Positions 1-5,961 of a stretch of DNA of 5,997 nucleotides are shown here, one piece after another. A program made the translations under genes and the position numbers. Positions within the stretch are counted from its first letter, which is position 1. The number at the start of each line of letters is the position of its first letter. The notes under the pieces were generated by a model. That model saw nothing but the letters and a program-made list of their open reading frames with translations. It did no database searches and had not been told where the DNA came from. This DNA comes from Clostridia bacterium (GTDB lineage Bacteria; Bacillota_A; Clostridia; Oscillospirales; CAG-272): positions 1 through 5,997 of the forward strand of contig JAFQOB010000220.1 in the NCBI GenBank assembly GCA_017395725.1. Direction: 5' to 3'.

Positions 1-31
1 AAAAAAGTTCCTTAGGATCCTCAAAAACTTT
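1..31 (-). terminator. Possible intrinsic terminator of the arg operon at the window edge
   Basis: On the minus strand AAAGTTTTTGAG (31-20) can pair with CTAAGGAACTTT (15-4) around a GATC loop, giving 11 pairs (two of them G-U) and one mismatch, followed by T residues up to base 1. It lies about 190 bases past the argD stop. The T-run is cut by the window edge and the stem is AT-rich, so this may instead be half of a larger repeat. It is the only terminator-like element seen downstream of argD. Confidence 0.4.
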
Positions 32-65
32 GAATAATGGGTTTTATACAACTTTATTGTGATGC

Positions 66-115
66 ACAAACCCGAGAGGTAAAGTTCTTTGCATAGTTTT
101 TTTACTTAAAAGAAG
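66..115. repeat. Direct repeat, copy 1
   Basis: The segment beginning ACAAACCCGAGAGG at 66 matches the one starting at 171 at 26 of the first 31 positions, and the similarity continues more loosely through a T-rich stretch into CTTAAAAGAAG. The two copies are offset by 105 bases. It has no coding potential of its own and is best read as part of a composite intergenic repeat behind argD. Confidence 0.7.
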
Positions 116-117
116 CC

Positions 118-165
118 CTCTCAGTCAGCTTCGCTGACAGCTCCCCCAGAGTGGGAGCCTTTGGG
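118..165. repeat. Hairpin-rich module between the two direct repeats
   Basis: Two small stem-loops stand in series. GTCAGC (124-129) pairs with GCTGAC (133-138) across a 3-base loop, and GCTCCC (140-145) pairs with GGGAGC (153-158) across a 7-base loop. A further inverted pair, GGGTT (163-167) with AACCC (174-178), joins the module to repeat copy 2. I recall similar CTCAGTCAGCTTCGCTGACA strings as dispersed intergenic repeats in gut Clostridia genomes, but this is unchecked memory. No transposase or long terminal inverted repeats are seen. Confidence 0.55.
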
Positions 166-170
166 TTCGT

Positions 171-219
171 ACAAACCCGAGATGCAAGGTTCTTTGCCTA
201 CTTTCTTCCTTAAAGAAAG
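171..219. repeat. Direct repeat, copy 2
   Basis: This is the second copy of the repeat starting at 66, beginning ACAAACCCGAGATG. It differs at five of the first 31 positions and ends in the 11-bp hairpin next to argD. In copy 1 the corresponding tail (TTTTTTTACTTAAAAGAAG) has lost most of the stem, so copy 2 keeps the better-formed structure. Confidence 0.7.
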
Positions 220-223
220 TAGG
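197..223. repeat. Perfect 11-bp hairpin touching the argD stop codon
   Basis: CCTACTTTCTT (197-207) and AAGAAAGTAGG (213-223) form a perfect stem with a 5-base loop, ending one base before the argD stop codon (224-226). The right arm occurs again as a direct repeat at 226-236, inside the argD coding end, so the left arm could pair with either copy. On the minus strand the stem is followed by CAAAGAACC, not a T-run, so it is not a standard terminator, though it could protect the 3' end of the mRNA. Confidence 0.65.
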
Positions 224-1393
224 TCAAGAAAGTAGGGCGTTTTTGATGATTGTAACTGCTTTTTCCAGTGCTTCCATAGGAATATTAAGTGCGGGGAGCA
301 GTCTAATCTTATCTTTCGCTGTAAGGCAGAGAACGCCGTTTTCCATACAAATCTTAAGAACGTCTGCGGCTGTCTTATTGCTTGGCTTAATACCAATCAT
401 AAGACCGAGGCCGCTTACGGACTCAACCTCTTTCATACCCTTAAATGCATTAAATACGTATTCGCTCTTCTTCTTAACGTCAGCGAGGAGTTTTTCGTCG
501 ATTCTTTCGATAATGCTGATAGCACCTGCACAGCTAATGGGGTTACCGCCAAAGGTTGAGCCGTGATCACCGAAGCCGAGCACGTTCTGCACCTTTTCGC
601 CGAGCATAGTAGCACCGAGGGGGAGTCCGCCGCCTATACCCTTTGCTGTAGAAACAACGTCGGGTTCAATTCCGTAGTTCATATAAGCATAAAGCTCACC
701 TGTTCTGCCGTTACCGGTCTGAACCTCGTCTATCATAAGAACAATATCGTTCTCCTTTGCGTATTTTGCAACGCCCTTTACAAACTCGCCGTCGAGGGGA
801 AGAACACCGCCTTCGCCCTGAATAATCTCCATCATAATACCTGCAACCTTATTTGCTTCAACAGTCTTAATAAGCGCATCAAGGTCGTTTGCGGGAGTAT
901 GTACAAATCCGGGGGTAAGGGGTTGGAAAAGCTCGTGGTAATGTTCCTGACCTGTTGCCGAAAGGGTTGTCAACGTTCTGCCGTGAAAGCTATTCACAAG
1001 AGTTACAATAGTTGAATATTCAGCACCCTTTTTCTCTGCGGCATATTTTCTTGCAACCTTAATCGAGCACTCGTTGGATTCTGCGCCCGAGTTGCTGAAA
1101 AATACCTTCTTCATGCCTGTCTTTTCACAGAGCATCTTTGCAAGCTGTGCGCAAGGCTGTGTATAATAAAGGTTAGACATATGCTGAACCTTATCGAGCT
1201 GTTCTGTTACAGCCTTTTTCCATACGTCGTCGGCAATACCGAAGCTTGTAACACCTATCCCTGAACCCATATCAATATATTCTTTTCCGTTCTCGTCATA
1301 TACGTAAGAGCCTTTTCCCGATACTATTTCAACGGGGAAACGGTTATACGTACCTGCAACGAATTCTTTATCAATAATCTTTGTATTACTCAT
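224..1393 (-). CDS. argD: Acetylornithine aminotransferase (class III, PLP-dependent)
   Basis: ArgD transaminates N-acetylglutamate semialdehyde with glutamate to give N-acetylornithine. With the ATG at 1393 it has 389 residues, normal for the family. NSGAESNECSIKVARKY (101-117) and FHGRT (136-140) contribute to PLP and substrate binding. Asp222 in IDEVQTGNGRTG (221-232) should contact the pyridine nitrogen, Lys251 in STAKGIGGGLPLG (248-260) is the Schiff-base lysine, and HGSTFGGNP (277-285) supplies the phosphate-binding threonine. A GTG at 1402 would add three residues and overlap argB by 8 bases, but that codon lies inside the ribosome-binding sequence, so the ATG one base after the argB stop is preferred. 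Some class III aminotransferases also act in lysine or ornithine pathways, but the arg neighbours settle the role. The final four codons (Ala-Leu-Leu-Ser) and stop lie in sequence repeated just downstream, so a repeat may have set the exact C-terminus. Confidence 0.95.
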   Translation of the reverse strand: MSNTKIIDKEFVAGTYNRFPVEIVSGKGSYVYDENGKEYIDMGSGIGVTSFGIADDVWKKAVTEQLDKVQHMSNLYYTQPCAQLAKMLCEKTGMKKVFFSNSGAESNECSIKVARKYAAEKKGAEYSTIVTLVNSFHGRTLTTLSATGQEHYHELFQPLTPGFVHTPANDLDALIKTVEANKVAGIMMEIIQGEGGVLPLDGEFVKGVAKYAKENDIVLMIDEVQTGNGRTGELYAYMNYGIEPDVVSTAKGIGGGLPLGATMLGEKVQNVLGFGDHGSTFGGNPISCAGAISIIERIDEKLLADVKKKSEYVFNAFKGMKEVESVSGLGLMIGIKPSNKTAADVLKICMENGVLCLTAKDKIRLLPALNIPMEALEKAVTIIKNALLS

Positions 1394-1394
1394 C

Positions 1395-2258
1395 TTAATC
1401 ACCTACTACCATTGTTCCGATACCTTCGTCGGTCAAAATCTCAACCAAAATAGAGTGGGGAACACGTCCGTCTAATATTACAACTTTTTTAACACCTTCA
1501 ATAATAGCTTCAATACAGCAGTCAACCTTAGGTATCATACCGCCCGAAATAACGCCTTCCTCATAAAGCTTTTTAGCTTCGTTTACGGTTACCTTTGTTA
1601 TAAGGGTAGAAGGGTCGTTTACGTCACGCAAGAGACCGAGAATATCGGTTGTCATTATAAGATTTTCTGCCTGTAGTGCACCTGCAATATATGCAGCAGC
1701 AGTATCACCGTTAATATTGTAGCTATTGCCCTCGCTGTCACAGCCTATTGTGGAAACAACGGGGATATATCCAAGGTTCAAAAGGTCCATAATGGGCTCT
1801 ACGTTTACCTTTGTGATTTCACCAACGTAACCGAGTGCTTCGTTCTTTATCTTAGCTTCGATGAGTCTGCCGTCCATACCCGAAATACCGATAGCCTTTG
1901 CACCCAAAGTTCCGAGAAGGTTTACGAGGTTCTTGTTAACCTTACCTGCAAGTACCATCTGTGCAATATCCATCGTCTCTTTGTCTGTAACTCTGAGACC
2001 GTTTACGAACTCTGCCTTCTTGCCAACCTTATTCATCATTTCGCTAATCTCGGGACCGCCGCCGTGAACAAGAACTATCTTTATGCCGATAGCGGAGAGA
2101 AGAGCAATATCTTCCATAACCTGCTTCTTCAAATCATCATTTATCATAGCGTTGCCGCCGTATTTGATTACAACGATCTTTCCGTTATAACGCTTTATGT
2201 AGGGAAGAGCCTGTGTTAATATTTCTGCTCTGTCTAAGTTTGTAATCTTGTTTTCCAT
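1395..2258 (-). CDS. argB: Acetylglutamate kinase, likely arginine-sensitive type
   Basis: ArgB phosphorylates N-acetylglutamate with ATP, the committed and usually controlled step when acetyl groups are recycled by ArgJ. It is an amino-acid-kinase fold protein of 287 residues. Motifs seen are KYGGNAM (32-38, phosphate-binding lysine), VHGGGPEI (64-71), NGLRVTD (86-92), NINGDTAA (181-188), TTDILGLLRD (203-212) and GGMIPKV (239-245). About 30 residues precede KYGGNAM, whereas the arginine-insensitive E. coli enzyme (258 residues) begins close to that motif. This N-terminal helix, plus the C-terminal HSILVEILTDEGIGTM (268-283), resembles the hexameric, arginine-inhibited enzymes such as that of Thermotoga, so feedback inhibition is inferred. 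It starts 24 bases after argJ, with AAAGGCGGTAAGG just upstream as ribosome-binding sequence. Its last codons also form the argD ribosome-binding site. Confidence 0.97.
   Translation of the reverse strand: MENKITNLDRAEILTQALPYIKRYNGKIVVIKYGGNAMINDDLKKQVMEDIALLSAIGIKIVLVHGGGPEISEMMNKVGKKAEFVNGLRVTDKETMDIAQMVLAGKVNKNLVNLLGTLGAKAIGISGMDGRLIEAKIKNEALGYVGEITKVNVEPIMDLLNLGYIPVVSTIGCDSEGNSYNINGDTAAAYIAGALQAENLIMTTDILGLLRDVNDPSTLITKVTVNEAKKLYEEGVISGGMIPKVDCCIEAIIEGVKKVVILDGRVPHSILVEILTDEGIGTMVVGD
1398..1407 (-). promoter_or_regulatory. argD ribosome-binding site inside the argB 3' end
   Basis: The minus strand reads AGTAGGTGAT, a good match to the extended Shine-Dalgarno sequence complementary to the 16S rRNA 3' end (AGGAGGTGAT). 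It ends 4 bases before the ATG at 1393. It overlaps the alternative GTG start at 1400-1402 and encodes the last residues of ArgB (Val-Val-Gly-Asp), so the same bases serve both genes. This decides the argD start and implies translational coupling of argB and argD. Confidence 0.75.
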
Positions 2259-2282
2259 TTCCTTACCGCCTTTTGTTTTATT

Positions 2283-3497
2283 TTAAGTACGATAGTCGCC
2301 GTTTATTTTTACGTAATCATAAGTCAGGTCGCAACCCCAAGCTGTTGCCTTGGCGTCTCCGTCACCTGCAGTAACAAGTATCTCGATTTCCTTTTCGAGA
2401 AGAATTTCCTTTGCCTTTTCTTCTGAGAATTCAACACCTGCACCGTTCTTGCATACGTCAAGAGTGCCCTTGTTTGAACGGAATGAAACGTCGATCTTGT
2501 TTATATCAACGTCAGCGCCACTATAGCCTATAGCACAGAGAACACGTCCCCAGTTCGCATCAGCGCCGAACATTGCCGCTTTGAAAAGGCTTGAACAAAT
2601 AACGCTCTTTGCAATAATCTTCGCGTTCTTTTCGTCCTTTGCACCGCTTACTGAACATTCGAGAAGCTTTGTTGCTCCCTCGCCGTCACCTGCAATCATA
2701 CGGCTGAGGTATACGTTTACTGTATTGAGAGCCTTCATAAATGTTTCAAAGTCTTCGCCTTCGGCTGTTATCTCTTTGTTTCCTGCCATACCGTTTGCAA
2801 GTACTGTTACCATATCGTTTGTTGAAGTATCGCCGTCAACGCTTACCATATTAAAGGTATTCTTTATGTCTGTAGAAAGAGCCTTTTGAAGCATCTCTGC
2901 TGAAATAGCCGCATCTGTCGTAATAAATACGAGCATTGTCGCCATATTGGGATGAATCATACCGCTACCCTTAGCGATACCGCCCATACGGCAAACCTTG
3001 CCGCCTATTTCAAATTCAACAGCAATCTCTTTCTTTACAAGGTCGGTTGTCATAATACCCTCAGCCGCATCGTCGCCTCCGTTTTCGGAAAGTGCCGCAA
3101 CGAGAGGTTTTATACCTGATTCGATTGGCTCAAGAGGGAGGGGCTGACCGATAACGCCTGTAGATGCAACTACAACGTCATTTGCCTTAACGTCAAGCTC
3201 CTTAGCGAGAAGCTCACACATCTTTTCTGCAACCTCAATACCGTTTGCATTACAAGTATTTGCGTTACCGCTGTTGCAGATAACCGCCTGTGCCTTGCCG
3301 TCTGCTATGTGGTTCTTTGTAACTGTTAAGGGAGCGCCTTTTACAAGGTTAGTTGTATAAGTTGCCGCCGCAGTCGCAACAGTTTCGCTGTATATAAGTG
3401 CCAAATCTTTTTTTGTACGGTTCTTACGGATACCGCAATGAACACCGCTTGCCTTAAATCCTTTTGCAGCACATACGCCGCCTGTAATCGTCTTCAT
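2283..3497 (-). CDS. argJ: Glutamate N-acetyltransferase / ornithine acetyltransferase, self-cleaving precursor
   Basis: ArgJ transfers the acetyl group from N-acetylornithine to glutamate, releasing ornithine and regenerating N-acetylglutamate. Many members can also use acetyl-CoA. The precursor of 404 residues should cleave itself into alpha and beta chains before the conserved threonine in KGSGMIHPNMATML (176-189), i.e. between Ala186 and Thr187, leaving Thr187 as the nucleophile. STGVIG (112-117) matches the oxyanion-hole segment, AGDGEGATK (269-277) is a conserved core motif, and the C-terminus TAWGCDLTYDYVKINGDYRT (385-404) is the canonical family ending. The N-terminal ASGVHCGIRKN is also typical, supporting the ATG at 3497. 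The gene starts 3 bases after the argC stop; AAAGGAG (3510-3516) lies in the end of argC, 12 bases from the start. Whether it is mono- or bifunctional cannot be read from these motifs. Confidence 0.96.
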   Translation of the reverse strand: MKTITGGVCAAKGFKASGVHCGIRKNRTKKDLALIYSETVATAAATYTTNLVKGAPLTVTKNHIADGKAQAVICNSGNANTCNANGIEVAEKMCELLAKELDVKANDVVVASTGVIGQPLPLEPIESGIKPLVAALSENGGDDAAEGIMTTDLVKKEIAVEFEIGGKVCRMGGIAKGSGMIHPNMATMLVFITTDAAISAEMLQKALSTDIKNTFNMVSVDGDTSTNDMVTVLANGMAGNKEITAEGEDFETFMKALNTVNVYLSRMIAGDGEGATKLLECSVSGAKDEKNAKIIAKSVICSSLFKAAMFGADANWGRVLCAIGYSGADVDINKIDVSFRSNKGTLDVCKNGAGVEFSEEKAKEILLEKEIEILVTAGDGDAKATAWGCDLTYDYVKINGDYRT

Positions 3498-3500
3498 AAT

Positions 3501-4436
3501 TTATTTAATCTCCTTTGAAAGTTTAAGTCCTGTCGTTTCGTCAATACCCATAAGGATATTCATATTCTGAATAGCTGAGCCTGATGCACCCTTTCCCAAG
3601 TTATCAAATCTTGCTATAAGAAGTATTCTGTCATCATTGCCCTTAACGCTTATCTGCATATCGTCGCAACCCTCAAGGTAGCTTGCAGACATAAAGCCGT
3701 TTTCTTCTTCGTCGTCATAGTGGATAATGGAAGTGTTATACAAGCTCTTATACAAGTTCTTTATATCGTTAATATTGCCGTTAAGGTCTGATGTGAAGAG
3801 GGGAACCGTAACTTCCATACCGCTGTAAAAATCACCTACAATGGGGCAAAATGCCGGGGCATCATCAAGTCCGCATATAGCAACGATTTCCTTAAGGTGC
3901 TTATGCTGTTGTGTCAATGCATACTGACGTGGACCCTTGAGAAGAGGTGAGCGTTCTGCTGATTCATAATCGGCAATCATCTTCTTGCCGCCGCCTGAGT
4001 AACCGGTAAGTGAAAATGCGGTAAGCTTTGCATCGCTATTGATTATACCTGCATTAACAAGGGGCTGAACCAATGCAACGAAGCCGCTTGCATGACAGCC
4101 GGGGTTCGCAACTCTTTTTGATTTTTCAATTCTCTTTCTGAAGTCGCCTATTTCGGGGAAACCGTATGCCCAACCACTGTTTGTTCTGTGTGCCGTTGAG
4201 GTATCGATTATTGCTGTGTTGGGGTTGTCAATAAGCGTTATTGCTTCTCTTGCCGCGTCGTCGGGAAGGCAGAGAAATGCAATATCGCAGCTGTTTAACG
4301 CTTCTTTTCTATACTTATTATCTTTTCTCTTGTCGTCATCAAGAATAATAAGCTCTATATCTTTTCTGTCGGAAAGTCTGTCGTAAATACGGAGTCCTGT
4401 TGTTCCTGCGCTTCCGTCTATAAATACCTTAGTCAT
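3501..4436 (-). CDS. argC: N-acetyl-gamma-glutamyl-phosphate reductase, short (type 2) form
   Basis: This enzyme reduces N-acetylglutamyl phosphate to N-acetylglutamate semialdehyde with NADPH, the third step toward ornithine. The N-terminus shows the nucleotide-binding loop GSAGTTGLRI (residues 8-17). The catalytic cysteine is Cys114 in NPGCHASG (111-118), a conserved GYSGGGKKMI follows (145-154), and a His-rich QQHKHLKEI (176-184) probably supplies the catalytic histidine. The C-terminal LGKGASGSAIQNMNILMG (280-297) is typical of ArgC. At 311 residues, and with CLPDDAAREA (56-65) and STAHRTNSGWAYGFPE (80-95), it fits the shorter type 2 group rather than the roughly 345-residue type 1 form usual in Bacillus. 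The ATG shares the tetranucleotide ATGA with the argH stop, and AAAGGAAG (4447-4454) inside the argH 3' end can serve as ribosome-binding site, 10 bases from the start. Confidence 0.95.
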   Translation of the reverse strand: MTKVFIDGSAGTTGLRIYDRLSDRKDIELIILDDDKRKDNKYRKEALNSCDIAFLCLPDDAAREAITLIDNPNTAIIDTSTAHRTNSGWAYGFPEIGDFRKRIEKSKRVANPGCHASGFVALVQPLVNAGIINSDAKLTAFSLTGYSGGGKKMIADYESAERSPLLKGPRQYALTQQHKHLKEIVAICGLDDAPAFCPIVGDFYSGMEVTVPLFTSDLNGNINDIKNLYKSLYNTSIIHYDDEEENGFMSASYLEGCDDMQISVKGNDDRILLIARFDNLGKGASGSAIQNMNILMGIDETTGLKLSKEIK

Positions 4437-5809
4437 TTCTTTAGCACTTCCTTTACGTATTTTATCTGCGATTCAACTGAACTAACGGAAGTTCCGCCCT
4501 CGCTTATTCTCTTTTCTACGCAGGTCTTAAGGTCAATCTCTGCATAGAGGTCGTTTTCAAATATATCGCTGTGCTTCTTATATTCTTCAATTGGATAAGT
4601 TTCAAGCACAAGCTCTTTCTTTATACAATCGGCTACAATGCTTCCTGAAATCTTGTACGCCTGTCTGAAGGGCATACCCTTTTTAACAAGATAGTCTGCA
4701 AGGTCGGTTGCATTTATAAATCCTTTTTGTGCTGCCTTTAACATATTGTCGGGTAATGCTTTCATTGTCTCTATCATACCCTTGGTTATATCAAGGCACA
4801 TAATAACCGTCTCTACGGAATCAAATACGCACTCTTTGTCTTCCTGCATATCCTTGTTATATGCAAGGGGAAGTCCTTTTAGGGATGTCAAAAGTGTGGT
4901 AAGGTCTCCGTATACTCTGCCTGTCTTACCTCTTACAAGCTCTGCCATATCGGGATTCTTCTTCTGTGGCATTATAGACGAGCCTGTGGTGTATGCATCG
5001 GACAATTCAACAAATTTGAATTCCCAGCTTGACCAGAGGATAAGCTCTTCGGAAAAACGTGATAAGTGCATCATCATCAATGCAATATCGCTCATAAGCT
5101 CAACGCTAAAGTCTCTGTCGGATACACCGTCAAGGCTGTTTAACGTAATTCCGTCAAAGCCAAGCAATTCCGCTTCATATCTTCTGTCTGTATTGTAGGT
5201 CGTACCCGCAAGTGCACAACAACCTATTGGAGAAACATTCATTCTTCTGCGGCAGTCGTGAAGTCTGTCCACGTCTCGAAGCAGCATCATAGCATAAGCC
5301 ATAAGATGATGGCCAAACGTAATGGGCTGTGCTCTCTGGAGATGTGTATATCCCGGCATTATAGCGCCCTTATATTCTTCTGCCTTGTTCGCAAATGCCT
5401 CAATAAGATTGTTCGTCTTTTCGATTATTTCATCTGTTCTTGCTCTGAGATACATACGGATATCAAGGGCAACCTGGTCGTTACGGCTTCTTGCTGTGTG
5501 AAGCTTCTTGCCTACGTCACCTATTCTTTCGGTGAGTACCTGCTCAACAAACATATGTATATCTTCACAGTCGGGATCAAAGTCAAGATTACCGTTGTCT
5601 ATGTCGGATAAAATACCTTCAAGACCTGCAACAAGTGCATCCTTGTCGCTATCTTCTATTATTCCACACTTTGCAAGCATCTTTGCGTGTGCTATACTGC
5701 CTGTAATATCCTCGCGGTACATCTTGCAGTCAAATCTTATTGATGAGTTGAAGTCGTCAGCTAACTTTTCTGTTATACCGCCTGTTCTTCCTGCCCACAT
5801 TTTTGCCAT
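4433..5809 (-). CDS. argH: Argininosuccinate lyase
   Basis: This 458-residue cytosolic enzyme catalyses the last step of arginine synthesis, splitting argininosuccinate into arginine and fumarate. It belongs to the fumarase/aspartase superfamily, whose members are tetramers with active sites shared between subunits. Visible motifs are the N-terminal MAKMWAGR start, typical of ArgH; TARSRNDQ (residues 105-112); GYTHLQRAQP (153-162), with the conserved His156; and the lyase signature GSSIMPQKKNP (276-286), whose Ser277/Ser278 loop carries the catalytic serine in this family. Length matches the usual 455-470 residues and no key residue is missing. The ATG at 5809 is chosen because family homology begins there and no in-frame start lies just upstream. 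It is the first gene of the cluster in the window, and its TGA overlaps the argC ATG. Identity is essentially certain from motifs; no search was run. Confidence 0.97.
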   Translation of the reverse strand: MAKMWAGRTGGITEKLADDFNSSIRFDCKMYREDITGSIAHAKMLAKCGIIEDSDKDALVAGLEGILSDIDNGNLDFDPDCEDIHMFVEQVLTERIGDVGKKLHTARSRNDQVALDIRMYLRARTDEIIEKTNNLIEAFANKAEEYKGAIMPGYTHLQRAQPITFGHHLMAYAMMLLRDVDRLHDCRRRMNVSPIGCCALAGTTYNTDRRYEAELLGFDGITLNSLDGVSDRDFSVELMSDIALMMMHLSRFSEELILWSSWEFKFVELSDAYTTGSSIMPQKKNPDMAELVRGKTGRVYGDLTTLLTSLKGLPLAYNKDMQEDKECVFDSVETVIMCLDITKGMIETMKALPDNMLKAAQKGFINATDLADYLVKKGMPFRQAYKISGSIVADCIKKELVLETYPIEEYKKHSDIFENDLYAEIDLKTCVEKRISEGGTSVSSVESQIKYVKEVLKK

Positions 5810-5820
5810 AAAGAATAATT

Positions 5821-5828
5821 CACTCCTT
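5821..5828 (-). promoter_or_regulatory. argH ribosome-binding site, long spacing
   Basis: The minus strand carries AAGGAGTG, a strong Shine-Dalgarno core, upstream of the argH ATG at 5809. The distance from GGAG to the ATG is 13 bases, longer than the usual 5-10, and no closer purine-rich site or in-frame alternative start is present. Protein homology still begins at this ATG, so the site is accepted despite its spacing. Confidence 0.65.
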
Positions 5829-5855
5829 GTTGTAATTCTTGTAAATTAAAAGGCT

Positions 5856-5888
5856 ATAAGGGACTGATCATTTTCGACAGCCCCTTAT
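5856..5888 (-). terminator. Stem-loop 47 bases before argH: terminator or attenuator candidate
   Basis: On the minus strand ATAAGGGGCTG (5888-5878) pairs with CAGTCCCTTAT (5866-5856) around an 11-base loop. This gives an 11-bp stem with one G-U pair. On the plus strand the same position is an A-C mismatch, so the structure is better formed in RNA running toward argH. A modest U-rich run (CCTTTTAATTT) follows about four bases later. It could end an upstream transcript with read-through into argH, or act as a leader attenuator; no peptide or ligand-binding element was recognised to choose between these. Confidence 0.45.
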
Positions 5889-5912
5889 TGATCAATGTAC
5901 TTTTTTGCTTTC

Positions 5913-5961
5913 TCGGGAAGGGAAAAACCATCTCAATCGCCGAAGTTTTCTCCCTTCCCGA
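5913..5961. repeat. Long inverted repeat (16-bp stem) upstream of argH
   Basis: TCGGGAAGGGAAAAAC (5913-5928) is the inverse complement of 5945-5961 except for one bulged base, around a 16-base loop. The outer ten pairs, TCGGGAAGGG, are perfect. Neither strand has a T-run directly after the stem, so a standard intrinsic terminator is unlikely. It may be a dispersed palindromic intergenic repeat or a leader structure. Its strand of action, if any, is unknown. Confidence 0.6.

Noticed and set aside
66..223. CRISPR array
   Set aside because: There are only two diverged copies, with internal hairpin sequence rather than short unique spacers, and no cas gene nearby.
1..223. Insertion sequence or miniature transposable element with terminal inverted repeats
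   Set aside because: No transposase, no clear outer inverted repeats and no target-site duplication could be found, so only the repeat units themselves are reported.
121..396. Minus-strand open frame of 91 codons overlapping the argD 3' end
   Set aside because: It runs through repeats and out of frame through argD; the translation has no recognisable domain and no convincing ribosome-binding site.
4746..5198. Plus-strand open frame of 150 codons opposite argH, and similar plus-strand frames opposite the other arg genes
   Set aside because: They are antisense shadows of strongly conserved genes, with low-complexity translations and no domain signature.
5812..5826. ArgR operator (ARG box) near GTGAATTATTC before argH
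   Set aside because: Only one half-site (TGAAT) fits; the second half does not match the expected inverted ATTCA, and AT-rich DNA gives such matches by chance.
5862..5895. Sigma-A promoter on the minus strand (TTGATC, 17 bases, AATGAT)
   Set aside because: Both boxes match the consensus at only four of six positions and they lie within the stem-loop; too weak to call.
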